NCBI GenBank assembly: GCA_963726085.1
Contig: CAVSAR010000004.1
Location: 1-64,000, forward strand
Direction: 5' to 3'
DNA: 64,000 nt
Source of the DNA: ZC4RG30 sp963726085
GTDB taxonomy: Bacteria; Pseudomonadota; Gammaproteobacteria; Steroidobacterales; Steroidobacteraceae
Shown here piece by piece: positions 16,370 through 25,241 of this stretch (position 1 is its first letter; every line of letters starts with the position of its first letter). A model generated the notes under the pieces. That model was given only the letters and a program-made list of their open reading frames with translations. It ran no database searches and was not told where the DNA came from. The translations under genes were made by a program, and so were the position numbers.

Positions 16370-17984
16370 ACTGATCCACCACGCGCGGCGGCGTCGCCCG
16401 CGCGTCGTCGCCAGTGGGCCGACCCGATTGATCGTCACGCCAGCGGCGCGGCACGCGATCGATGGCAAAGCACCAACCCGTCAGCACCCCGTTGCGGTCA
16501 ATGCGCAGTCGCAGCCACTGCTTGAAGTCCTGGATGCGCAGTGACGAGTACGCCTCGTTGGCGTGCCTGCCGAACACGGTCATGGAGACCAGCAGGTACA
16601 GCCCCAGGACGAATCCACCCACCACCCCGCCACTGATGAATGTCACCAGCCCGGCGACCAGCAGCTGCGTCGGGTGGCCGTATTGCATGCCCAATACATT
16701 CACGGTCAGGCGCACGGCGAACCAGGCCAGCGTCAGTGCCGCCATCAGGTGCGCGATGGCATGCAGCCCGCCGCCCAGAACGCGATACACGCGCGAATGC
16801 GTGTCGGTGAAGAACATGATCGCAGAGACCACGATCATCAGCCACAGGCCGAGGAAGGGATCGCGCACGGCAACCGCCAGCACACTGTGCAGGGCCTGCG
16901 GGAAAGACTCGATGTCAGTGAAATCCAGTCGCGACGACGCAAACCACGCCGACAGCCCATACACGATGGCGAATAACCAGCCGGCTTTGGGATTGAGCCA
17001 CGGGAACAACAGGTTGCCCCACACCAGGCCCTTGGATATTGCCGTCGACGGGTAGACCGCCTGCTGGGAAAAGCCGTTGCGCAGCTGCGGGAGCGCGGGC
17101 GCATGCGAAGGATGCATGAACGCGCCGCCGCCACCGGAGATTATCTGCTGCGCACCGCTGCTGTCGGCATGGCGCTTGTACATGTGCAGGTCGCCGGTGA
17201 GCTTGACGCGCACCGATCGCTGCAGCACTTCGTGCTCGAAGTATTCCAGCGTCCGCGCGGCGTAGGCCTCGTAATTCGGATATGCCAGTTCATAGATCCA
17301 CTGGGGCTCCGGCACGCACAGGATCACGTTTGCCCGTGGCGACATCTGTTGTGCCACACGCCGGAAATACTGCACCTGTGGCGCGTCCAGATCCGCTCCC
17401 AGCTGCAGGTCGATGCCCGCCAGCCACCAGTCATGCGGCAGCTTCAGGGCGAAGTAGCTGCGCGTCTGGCGCGTGCGGCAGCCGGCAAAGCCCCGGTCTG
17501 GCTGGCAGAACAGGCGCGAAAAGGCGACCAGGCTGTCGAACCAGTCGTGATTGCCGGGAATGGCGAACACGTCAGGCCGGATGCTGCGGCCGGCAAACGC
17601 CGCGGTGTAGGGGAACTCCGTGCGCCGCGCGTAGGCGTCGCGACTGGGATAGGGATAGACCTCGTCGCCACCCATGACCACAACCCGTCCCGCTCGGGTA
17701 TCGAGCAATGTCTCGCGCGACATCGCATCGGCGATGGCGTAGGTGGAATTCCAGCCATCGCCCAGGTCAGCGACAAAGTCGAACCAGAATGCGGCGTCTG
17801 GATCCACCGCGTCCGCGCCCGAATAGTCAAAGCTGTCCTGCGGCTGGCTGCCGAGTGCCTCGATGAGCCGCGTATCCGAGTGTCGCCCGAAGATGTTGGC
17901 CGTCACCATCATGCTGGCGGTCTGCGCCAGCACCCCCGGATCAAACCAGCCGGTCATGCGTGCGGGTTTGCGGGTCGCTGGCAT
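16347..17984 (-). CDS. Metallophosphoesterase with C-terminal membrane segments
   Basis: A 545-residue protein. The N-terminal half has calcineurin-like metallophosphoesterase motifs: ADLGDGWNSTY, VVVMGGDEVYPYP, the GNHD box in AIPGNHDWFDSL, and KLTGDLHMYKRH. The C-terminal half has five to six hydrophobic segments (for example around LWLMIVVSAIMFF and FISGGVVGGFVLGLYLL), so it is an inner-membrane enzyme. Substrate unknown. The ATG at 17984 lies 5 nt after the stop of the FtsX-like permease, suggesting the same transcript as the ABC exporter genes. Confidence 0.75.
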   Translation of the reverse strand: MPATRKPARMTGWFDPGVLAQTASMMVTANIFGRHSDTRLIEALGSQPQDSFDYSGADAVDPDAAFWFDFVADLGDGWNSTYAIADAMSRETLLDTRAGRVVVMGGDEVYPYPSRDAYARRTEFPYTAAFAGRSIRPDVFAIPGNHDWFDSLVAFSRLFCQPDRGFAGCRTRQTRSYFALKLPHDWWLAGIDLQLGADLDAPQVQYFRRVAQQMSPRANVILCVPEPQWIYELAYPNYEAYAARTLEYFEHEVLQRSVRVKLTGDLHMYKRHADSSGAQQIISGGGGAFMHPSHAPALPQLRNGFSQQAVYPSTAISKGLVWGNLLFPWLNPKAGWLFAIVYGLSAWFASSRLDFTDIESFPQALHSVLAVAVRDPFLGLWLMIVVSAIMFFTDTHSRVYRVLGGGLHAIAHLMAALTLAWFAVRLTVNVLGMQYGHPTQLLVAGLVTFISGGVVGGFVLGLYLLVSMTVFGRHANEAYSSLRIQDFKQWLRLRIDRNGVLTGWCFAIDRVPRRWRDDQSGRPTGDDARATPPRVVDQFSVRPRS

Positions 17985-17989
17985 GATGC

Positions 17990-20482
17990 TCAGCCGGATC
18001 GCAGCGTCGCCAATGGCGGTTGCGAGAGCACGCTTCGCGTGGCCAGGTATCCGGCCAGGCACACCAGCAGCGCGCCGGTCGCGGCACCGGTCAACCACAG
18101 CCCTGGGTTGGGCTGCCAGGGCATGTTGAGCAGGCGCGTGGCCATCAGGTATCCCCCAAGGGACGCAACCGCCGCGGCAATCACGCCGGCAAACACGCCG
18201 ATTAGCGCAAATTCCGCCAGGACGCCGGTGAGCACGGTGCGGCGCGAGGCCCCCAGCGTGCGCAGCATGGCGCTTTCGTAGCGACGCTCGTCACGCGTCG
18301 CCTGCACGGCGGCCAGCAGCACGACCACGCCAGCCAGCAGCGTGCCGAGAAACACGCTCTGCACCGCCAGCACGGCCTTGTCGATGATCGAACGGATCTG
18401 CGCCAGCAGGTCGTCCATGTCGAACACCGATACGCTGGGGAATTGCCGCACCAGTTGCGCGATTGACGAAGGATCGGTGGGACGAAACTGGGCGCTGGCC
18501 ATGTAGGTACCGACTGCACCCTCGAGCAGCCCCGGCGGCAGCATCAGGAAGAAATTGGGCTGCAGGCTGTCCCATTCAACGCGGCGAAAGCTGCTGATCG
18601 TGACTTCGATGGGCTCACCGGCGATGTCAAAACTGATCCGGTCGCCCAGCTTCAGCCCCAGCGCCTCGCGGTATTCCTGGGCGACCGACACCAGGGGCTT
18701 GCCGGCATCCTCGGCACCGAACCATTTGCCGGCGGTGATGGTGTTGCCCGCGCCCAGCTGTGCCGCCCAGGTCAGGTTCTGTTCGCGCTGCATGAACCCT
18801 TCGGCGCGCGCGTTGAGCTTTATGACGTCGGCTGCCGGCTTGCCATTGATGCCCACCATCCGGCCGCGAATCATCGGCAGCATGCGCGACACCTGGCCGC
18901 CCCGCGTGGTGAGGAAGGACCCAAAGGCGTCCTTCTGGGCCGGCGGAATATTGACAAAGAAGTAGTTGGGCGCCGATTGGGGCAGGCGACTGCGCCATTC
19001 ATCGATCAGGTCGCCACGGATAATCGCCAGCAGCAACAGCACCGACAGGCCCAGGCCCAACGCCACGATCTGCACGACACTGTCGGCACGGCGGCGCGCC
19101 AGGTTGGCCACCCCGAAGCGCCACGAAAAACCGGCACCGCTGCGCAACTGGCTGGCCAGCCACACCAGCAGCATTCCCGCCACGGCCAGCACCAGCGTCG
19201 CAACCAGCAGCGCGATGAAAAACGAAATCCCCAGTACTCGGTCCCCACTGACCCAGAAGACCAGCAGGGCCACGGTCGCCACGGCCGGCCCGAATGCCAG
19301 GATGGTTGCCAGTCGCGGCGGTCCGATGTCCTTGCGCAGCACCCGCATCGCCGGCACGCGTGACAGCTGCACCATGGGTGGCAATGCAAACCCGACCAGC
19401 AGCAGCAGGGCCGCGACCAGGCCCAGGGCCAGCGGCTGCCATCCCGTCTGCGGCAGCTCCACGGCAATAAGTCCGCGCAGCGCCAACAGCAGCCATTGCT
19501 GCAGGAAATAGCCAATGATCCCGCCCAGCACCGTGGCGGCCAGCGCGATGCACACCAGCTGGCCGATGCTGATAGCCAGCACCGTGGCGCGCGATGCGCC
19601 CAGTGTCTTGAGCAAGGCGGCCAGATCAAGGTGACGGCGCACGTAGCGACGGGCGGTCATCGCGATGGCCACCGCGCACAGCAGCACGCTGGCCAGGCTC
19701 GCCAGCGTCAGGAAGCGGGCCGCCCGCGAGCTGGCCCGGTTTACCTCCGGACTGGCCTCGGCGATATCGCGCAGGTGTTCGGCGGGCAACTTGCTCTGAG
19801 CCAGCCATTTGCCAAACGTTGCCACCTGCGTCCGATTGCCCGAGAACAGCGCGGCGTAGGTAACGCGGCTGCCCGGCTGTACCAGCTGCGTCGAAGCCAG
19901 ATCCTTGTCGTTCATCAGCAGCGAGGGCGACAGGTCCACGAATCCGGACCCCTGGTCAGGGCGCGAGATCAGTACCCGCGTCACGCGCAAATCGCGTGCG
20001 CCGACGGTCACCAGGTCCCCGATGCCGGCGTTCAGGGTGGACAGCAGCCGCGAATCCGGCCACACCTCGCCCGACCCTGGAATCTCCGTGGTCTCCACCG
20101 GCGGGCCAAACGGCACGGAGGCCACGCGCACCTTGCCGCGCAGCGGGTACCCGGCGCTGACCGCATGGACATTGGTCAGTTGCGTGACATCGCCCTTGAG
20201 TGCCACGGAAAGCGTCGAAGTCACGGTTGCGGTAGTGAGTCTGTCTTGCTTTGCCACCACGGCATAGCGATCACCGATGGCGTTGGTCGAATACAGGCGC
20301 AGGTCCGCACCCAAGACTTCACTGGCCTGCAGCTGCATGGCATGGTCGATGCGATCGACCAGGAATCCCACGCCCGTCAGCGTGGAGACCGCCACCAGCA
20401 GCGCAAGGAACAGCACTGCCAGCTCACCGGAGCGCCATTCCCGCGCCAGGATCCGCAGGCCCAGTGTCAATGCCGCACGCAT
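17990..20482 (-). CDS. FtsX-like ABC transporter permease (YbbP type)
   Basis: An 830-residue permease with about ten transmembrane segments in the YbbP layout: one near the N-terminus, a large periplasmic domain, two FtsX-type membrane blocks, and a final set near the C-terminus (LLAGVVVLLAAVQATRDERR, then RTLGASRRTVL). The RTLGASR coupling-loop pattern appears in both FtsX blocks (KTLGASRATVL in the first). Its start overlaps the ATPase stop by 1 nt (TGATG). Together with the ATPase and the divergent tesA it reproduces the tesA / ybbA-ybbP arrangement of many Proteobacteria. The cargo of this exporter is not established. Confidence 0.88.
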   Translation of the reverse strand: MRAALTLGLRILAREWRSGELAVLFLALLVAVSTLTGVGFLVDRIDHAMQLQASEVLGADLRLYSTNAIGDRYAVVAKQDRLTTATVTSTLSVALKGDVTQLTNVHAVSAGYPLRGKVRVASVPFGPPVETTEIPGSGEVWPDSRLLSTLNAGIGDLVTVGARDLRVTRVLISRPDQGSGFVDLSPSLLMNDKDLASTQLVQPGSRVTYAALFSGNRTQVATFGKWLAQSKLPAEHLRDIAEASPEVNRASSRAARFLTLASLASVLLCAVAIAMTARRYVRRHLDLAALLKTLGASRATVLAISIGQLVCIALAATVLGGIIGYFLQQWLLLALRGLIAVELPQTGWQPLALGLVAALLLLVGFALPPMVQLSRVPAMRVLRKDIGPPRLATILAFGPAVATVALLVFWVSGDRVLGISFFIALLVATLVLAVAGMLLVWLASQLRSGAGFSWRFGVANLARRRADSVVQIVALGLGLSVLLLLAIIRGDLIDEWRSRLPQSAPNYFFVNIPPAQKDAFGSFLTTRGGQVSRMLPMIRGRMVGINGKPAADVIKLNARAEGFMQREQNLTWAAQLGAGNTITAGKWFGAEDAGKPLVSVAQEYREALGLKLGDRISFDIAGEPIEVTISSFRRVEWDSLQPNFFLMLPPGLLEGAVGTYMASAQFRPTDPSSIAQLVRQFPSVSVFDMDDLLAQIRSIIDKAVLAVQSVFLGTLLAGVVVLLAAVQATRDERRYESAMLRTLGASRRTVLTGVLAEFALIGVFAGVIAAAVASLGGYLMATRLLNMPWQPNPGLWLTGAATGALLVCLAGYLATRSVLSQPPLATLRSG

Positions 20483-21154
20483 CAGTCGATCCGCCCCGCT
20501 GTCATCGTGATGATGCGCCCGCAGCGCGCCGCCAGCGGCTGTTCATGCGTTACCAGCACCAGCGTCGTGTGCGACTCCGCGTTCAGGTCAAACAGCAACT
20601 GGCAGATGCTGGCGCCGGTTACGGTATCCAGGTTGCCTGTAGGCTCGTCCGCGAACAGCACGGCCGGCCGCACAACCGAGGCCCGTGCAAGGGCCACCCT
20701 TTGTTGCTCGCCACCGGACAGCTGGCGCGGATAGTGGCCGCCGCGACTGCCGAGACCCGACCCGCTGCAGCATGGCGCGGGCCGAATCGCGCGCATCGCG
20801 TCGCCCGGAAAGTTCCAGCGGCAGCATCACGTTTTCCAGCGCGGTGAGCGAGGGCACCAGGTGAAAGGCCTGGAATACGAATCCCACGCGGTCGGCTCGC
20901 AGCCGCGCCCGCGCATCCTCGTCCATCTCGGTCAGGTCCTGGCTGTCCAGCCACACATGACCTGAAGTCGGCACGTCCAGTCCCGCCAGCATCGCCAGCA
21001 GTGTCGACTTGCCCGCTCCGGATGCGCCCACCAGCGCTACCGTCTCGCCAGCGGCGATCTCCAGCGACACATCATCGACAATGGTCAGTTCGCCCTCGGG
21101 ACTGCTAACCTTCTTCGACAGTCCCTGGGCCTTGAGTACAATCTTGCGATCCAT
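20482..21154 (-). CDS. ABC transporter ATP-binding protein (YbbA/LolD type), frameshifted
   Basis: The ATPase partner of the downstream permease, about 223 residues when repaired. Walker A VGASGAGKSTLLAML and the Q-loop (FVFQAFHLVPSLTALENV) are in one frame; the signature QLSGGEQQRVALARA, Walker B VLFADEPTGNLD and the H-loop VTHEQ are in the +1 frame. The junction is a GGG run (20756-20758); removing one G restores a continuous LQRVGLGSRGGHYPRQLSGG. All catalytic motifs are intact and the 1-nt overlap with the permease is preserved, so a sequencing error is more likely than gene death. Confidence 0.8.
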
Positions 21155-21755
21155 CCGGATATTGCTCGCCTGTCTGTTGGTAACCTGCTCGGCAGCTGCA
21201 AGCGAGCGGACACTACTGGTATTCGGTGACAGCCTCAGCGCAGCCTACGGGCTGCGTACTGACCAGGGTTGGGTCACCCTGCTACAGCAGCGCCTGCAGG
21301 TCCAAGGTTACGGTTACCGCGTAGTGAACGCCAGTGTCAGCGGCGAGACCAGCGATGGCGGCCGCAATCGTATTGCACGGGCATTGACCCAGCACCAGCC
21401 GGAACTGGTGATCCTCGAGCTGGGCGCCAACGACGGCCTGCGCGGCCTGCCCGTGAAGGAGGTCCGGGCGAACCTGGCGCAGATCATCGGCGAAATCCGC
21501 AAGTCCGGGGCCAGGGTATTGCTGGTCGGCATCCTCATTCCGCCGAACTACGGAACGCAGTACACACAGGCCTTTGCCGCGATATATCAATCGCTGGCGA
21601 AGGAGCAGAATGTGCCGCAGGTGCCGTTCCTGCTGGACGGCATCGCGCTCAACCAGCAGCTCATGCAGGCCGATGGACTGCATCCGAATGCGCAAGGACA
21701 ACCCAAGGTGCTCGAGAACGTCTGGGCCCATCTGCAACCGCTCTTGAGGCGTTGA
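21144..21755 (+). CDS. tesA: Periplasmic lysophospholipase/thioesterase I (TesA), SGNH hydrolase
   Basis: A protein of about 203 residues with a signal peptide (basic RSIRI then a hydrophobic LLACLLVTCSAAAS). SGNH blocks are clear: FGDSLSAAYG (catalytic Ser), SGETSDGG, ELGANDGLRG and the C-terminal DGLHPNAQG (Asp/His). TesA hydrolyses acyl-CoA thioesters, esters and lysophospholipids in the periplasm. The best start is a TTG at 21144, overlapping the start of the divergent ABC ATPase gene by 11 bp; the longer open frame from 21009 lies within that gene. It ends 4 nt before fadD. Confidence 0.87.
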   Translation: MRSIRILLACLLVTCSAAASERTLLVFGDSLSAAYGLRTDQGWVTLLQQRLQVQGYGYRVVNASVSGETSDGGRNRIARALTQHQPELVILELGANDGLRGLPVKEVRANLAQIIGEIRKSGARVLLVGILIPPNYGTQYTQAFAAIYQSLAKEQNVPQVPFLLDGIALNQQLMQADGLHPNAQGQPKVLENVWAHLQPLLRR

Positions 21756-21759
21756 CGCC

Positions 21760-23418
21760 ATGGACAGGATTTGGCTGAAGCAGTATCCGCCGGGCGTCGC
21801 GCACGATATCAACCCTGACGAATTCGCATCGTTGGCGGCGATGATCGATGCCAGCCTGACGCGACACGCCGATCTGCCTGCCTATGTGCAGATGGATTGC
21901 CAGATGACCTATGGCGAGCTCGATGCGAAATCCGCAGCGTTTGCCGCGTGGCTTCAGGCGCAGGGAATGGGCAAGGGCGACCGGATTTCAATCATGCTGC
22001 CCAACCTGCTGCAGTACCCGATTGTCATGTTCGGCGCACTGCGTGCCGGGATGGTGGTCGTTAACACCAACCCCCTGTACACCGCTGATGAGCTGCGCCA
22101 CCAGCTGAATGACTCCGGCGCCACCGCCGTGGTGGTACTGGAGAACTTCTGCACCGTGGTCCAGTCCGTGTTGGCGGACACCCAGGTCAAGCACGTCATC
22201 GTTACCAGCGTGGGCGACCTGTTGCCATTTCCAAATGGCCCGCTGGTCGACTTCGTGCTGCGTCACGTGCAGCGCAAGGTGCCAGCCTGGAACATGGATG
22301 GCGCCCATCGCCTGGGTCGCGTGCTCCAGGAGTTCGCGGGTCGCCAATACGCCGCCGTGGCGCTGAACCACGATGATCTGGCGTTCCTGCAGTATACCGG
22401 CGGTACTACCGGCGTAGCCAAGGGCGCAATGCTCACGCATGGCAATCTGGTGGCCAACGCGCTTCAGGCACACGCCTGGTACTCGCAGGTCAACATCACG
22501 CATGCGACCTACATCGTCGCTTTGCCGCTGTATCACATCTTTTCGCTGACGGCCAACTGCCTGCTACACACGCTGGTGGGTGGCTACGGCGTGTTGATCG
22601 CCAACCCGCGGGACTTCCCGGGTTTTGCAAAGGTGCTGCGCAAGTATCCTCCCAACACCATGACCGGGGTTAATACCCTCTTCAACGCCCTGATGGATGC
22701 GCCAGGATTCGACCGCATCGATTTCAGCCGCATGGTTGCCTGCGTTGGCGGTGGCATGGCTGTGCAGGCCGCCGTTGCCGAACGCTGGCGCAGGCTCACG
22801 GGCTGCACCCTGAGCCAGGGCTGGGGGCTCACCGAGGCTTCACCAGTGGTGGCTGTAAACCGCCTCGTCGACACTGAATTCACCGGTGCTGTAGGCCTGC
22901 CCGTGTCCTCCACCGAGGTCAGCGTCCGCGACGAGAGCGGTGCCGATGTGGGCATCAATGCCACCGGCGAACTTTGTGTACGCGGTCCGCAGGTAATGCG
23001 CGGCTACTGGCAACGCCCAGACGAGACCGCGAACGTCATGTTGCCGGACGGCTGGTTACGGACCGGGGACATTGGCCGGATGGACAAGCGCGGGTTCGTT
23101 TACATCGAGGATCGCAAGAAGGACATGATCACCGTCTCCGGCTTCAAGGTGTACCCAAACGAAGTCGAAGCCGTTGCCGCACAGATCCCCGGCGTGTTCG
23201 AGTCTGCAGCGATCGCCCAGCACGATGATCGCTCTGGCGAAGTCGTCGCGCTCTATGTCGTTCGCAAGGACCCCACACTGACCGAGCAACAGATAATCGC
23301 GTACCTGCGACAGCACCTGACTTCGTACAAGGTGCCGCGCTACATCTACTTCAAGGAGTCCTTGCCCAAAACAAACGTCGGCAAGATCCTGCGTCGGGCA
23401 CTGCGCACTGACGCCTGA
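21760..23418 (+). CDS. fadD: Long-chain fatty acid-CoA ligase
   Basis: A 552-residue AMP-forming acyl-CoA synthetase of FadD size. The P-loop-like YTGGTTGVAKGAMLTH, the QGWGLTEASPVV block, the LPDGWLRTGDIG block and the FACS-type DRKKDMITVSGFKVYPNEVE are all present, with the catalytic Lys in the C-terminal KTNVGKILRRALR. It activates fatty acids for degradation or lipid synthesis. The gene starts 4 nt after tesA; a thioesterase and an acyl-CoA ligase in one unit suggests recycling of fatty acids released in the envelope. Confidence 0.93.
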   Translation: MDRIWLKQYPPGVAHDINPDEFASLAAMIDASLTRHADLPAYVQMDCQMTYGELDAKSAAFAAWLQAQGMGKGDRISIMLPNLLQYPIVMFGALRAGMVVVNTNPLYTADELRHQLNDSGATAVVVLENFCTVVQSVLADTQVKHVIVTSVGDLLPFPNGPLVDFVLRHVQRKVPAWNMDGAHRLGRVLQEFAGRQYAAVALNHDDLAFLQYTGGTTGVAKGAMLTHGNLVANALQAHAWYSQVNITHATYIVALPLYHIFSLTANCLLHTLVGGYGVLIANPRDFPGFAKVLRKYPPNTMTGVNTLFNALMDAPGFDRIDFSRMVACVGGGMAVQAAVAERWRRLTGCTLSQGWGLTEASPVVAVNRLVDTEFTGAVGLPVSSTEVSVRDESGADVGINATGELCVRGPQVMRGYWQRPDETANVMLPDGWLRTGDIGRMDKRGFVYIEDRKKDMITVSGFKVYPNEVEAVAAQIPGVFESAAIAQHDDRSGEVVALYVVRKDPTLTEQQIIAYLRQHLTSYKVPRYIYFKESLPKTNVGKILRRALRTDA

Positions 23419-23424
23419 CCTGCC

Positions 23425-24228
23425 TCAGGCGCCCTGGGGACCCTGACCAAGCGGAACAACCCTAGGCAACGAGCCGCGTGCATAGCCTTGTTGATCCCCC
23501 AGATAGGCCACTAAATGGACGCCAGCGGCCACCTTGTCCCTGGAGGATCGCTTCTTTCCTGCCCTTGACTGAACTCGGCGCGTTTCCAGCCAGTCATCGA
23601 TGGCGGCAAGATAAGCTGCGCCCTGTTGTTGAGCGAAGGCGGCGAACTCCTTGGCATCTGAAGGATCGAGGTCGGGGACGTGGGCGTAGCGCTCAATCAA
23701 CGGCATGCGCGTGAGTGCGGAGTCGGTATTTCGATAGACTGTTTCCAACATTCTGGCGACCGATTTCGCAACATGATCAACCGCCAGCGGGTGCATTTGC
23801 CCAATTGTCGCCGACTCTGCTGTAGGTAGGTAGTGACCGCTGCGCGTCTTTCGAATCAATCCCACGGAAAGCATGTCGCTTATAACGGCGTTAGCGTCAC
23901 ACATTGCGTCTTGTTCCCGCACTAGCGCCGCGAGGCTCGGACATCGACCCGTAAACTTCAGGGGGCGAGGTTGAGCATACTCATCGATGTACGCTGCGTC
24001 TTTGTGCCAAGAGCGCAACACGGCTCCTGCGACCGTGTCATACCCGATGTTTGATGCAGTGCACGACCCCTCTTTAGGGACACGAGAATTGTTTTTCATT
24101 GCCTCTATCGATAACCGACAACTACTTTGAATGTCTGTCTCCGTCATTCCGGACTTCGACATAAAGTGAATGACGGAGGAAAGTAGGTTGTGCATAAGCG
24201 CGGGCGAGACTGAAGTACCTGATTTCAC
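23425..24228 (-). CDS. DUF6502 family protein, copy 1
   Basis: About 267 residues resembling the DUF6502 family of uncharacterised bacterial proteins: an N-terminal helical/HTH-like region, a central WHKDAAYIDEYAQPRPLKF stretch, SLAALVREQDAMCDANAVISDMLSVGLI, and a C-terminal part with AHVPDLDPSDAKEFAAFAQQQ. The start is taken as GTG at 24228 because AGAAGG sits nine bases upstream; longer frames lack such a site. It follows copy 2 by 34 nt, so they are probably co-transcribed. Base composition is clearly more AT-rich than fadD next door. Its role is not known; an HTH-based regulatory role is inference. Confidence 0.65.
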   Translation of the reverse strand: MKSGTSVSPALMHNLLSSVIHFMSKSGMTETDIQSSCRLSIEAMKNNSRVPKEGSCTASNIGYDTVAGAVLRSWHKDAAYIDEYAQPRPLKFTGRCPSLAALVREQDAMCDANAVISDMLSVGLIRKTRSGHYLPTAESATIGQMHPLAVDHVAKSVARMLETVYRNTDSALTRMPLIERYAHVPDLDPSDAKEFAAFAQQQGAAYLAAIDDWLETRRVQSRAGKKRSSRDKVAAGVHLVAYLGDQQGYARGSLPRVVPLGQGPQGA

Positions 24229-24237
24229 GTTTATTTT

Positions 24238-24243
24238 CCTTCT
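24238..24243 (-). promoter_or_regulatory. Ribosome binding site deciding the start of DUF6502 copy 1
   Basis: AGAAGG on the minus strand with a nine-base A/T-rich spacer to the GTG at 24228. No comparable site precedes the upstream ATG codons. Confidence 0.45.
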
Positions 24244-24262
24244 CGCGATCATTGAGTCGATG

Positions 24263-25040
24263 TTAGTCCTGAGATACGAGTAGAAATGTCGTTCTTGACA
24301 TACGGATTGGATTTCGCTTTCGCCGCGATGCCTTGGCAATGGCAGATCCGGCTGACTCCATATCGGTAGCAAACGCCTTTAGCCCTTGATTTATTCGGCG
24401 CTGAAGGAGGATCTTGCCTGCTGCAACGGGAGATTCGTAACTTGCTTGGGCCGTAAAAAACTTGAGTGATAGGGAGCCCTTCTCCGGTTGGTTTCTCTTT
24501 ATCACCCTTGCCAACGCAATGGCGAGCTGGCTCAGCTGCGAGTTGGCTTTGGTGCGTTTTGCCTTTCTCGAAAGGGAAACTTTGTCGCCATCGAATTCGA
24601 TGTACCCACGGCGCTGCATTTCTGTTCGAAGTGTTCGCGGCGTAACATCGCCACCATACTTCTTAGCAAGCGCGGCAAAACTGCGCTGACGTCCCAACTA
24701 ACGGTAAGACTCGTGCGTTTCCTGCCGATGTAGTAAAGGCCGGATCGGTAAGCCACCCCGAGACAAGTTGCTCGGTACGGCCTCCCCGCCGCAATACACT
24801 TCTCGTCGAAGTTCGCATCAATTGCCGCACCTGGGTGCGTGTGAGACCTGTCATTGCAGCGACAGCCGACTGGTTTATTTTCGAGTTGCCAAAGCGTGCC
24901 TTCGAAGAGGCCGCTCGGAGGAACGCCAGTTGCGCCGCAACCTCGAATTCAGATATCGAGACGCCTGCGTCAAGCAGATACCTGGCGAACTCGGACAGAA
25001 AGTCCACTAGCGGAAATTGCGCGTCCACGCTGCTTGTCAC
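24263..25040 (-). CDS. DUF6502 family protein, copy 2, frameshifted
   Basis: A second DUF6502-like gene. The first frame, from GTG at 25040, encodes the N-terminal HTH-like part (FLSEFARYLLDAGVSISEFE, then AAMTGLTRTQVRQLM) up to VSGWLTDPAFTTSAG and LPLVG. The family then expects (Q)RSFAALAKKYGGDVTPRTLR, which is found in the +1 frame. The shift lies in a GGG run (24693-24695): deleting one G gives LPLVGRQRSFAALAKKYGG without a break, about 258 residues. The C-terminus is unusually basic (KASRRKRNPIRMSR). Error or recent mutation cannot be told apart here. First gene of a unit with copy 1. Confidence 0.62.
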
Positions 25041-25192
25041 TTGATTTCTACTGCTGATTGCACATCACACAGGCCCAGGCTGGGTAATTGCGGCACGGGT
25101 CTATTCATCGCTATTGCTTTAAACCACTTCGGCAATCCCCAATCAATGCGGGAATGTGGGGTGATTGTGCAGTTTCTCGGACCATAGAAACT

Positions 25193-25218
25193 AGAACGCC
25201 GCCCGAGGGCGGCGTTCT
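25193..25218 (-). terminator. Hairpin terminator after the repeat-protein gene
   Basis: A perfect 11-12 bp inverted repeat (AGAACGCCGCC, loop of about four, GGCGGCGTTCT) lies 23 nt past the repeat-protein stop and before DUF6502 copy 2. On the minus strand a short T-containing stretch (TAGTTTCT) follows, weak for an intrinsic terminator. Confidence 0.55.
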
Positions 25219-25241
25219 TAAAACTCAATTTGCGGGTTTTA

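Noticed and set aside
21009..21143. Upstream extension of TesA
   Set aside because: It is antisense to the start of the ABC ATPase gene and would place residues before the signal peptide.
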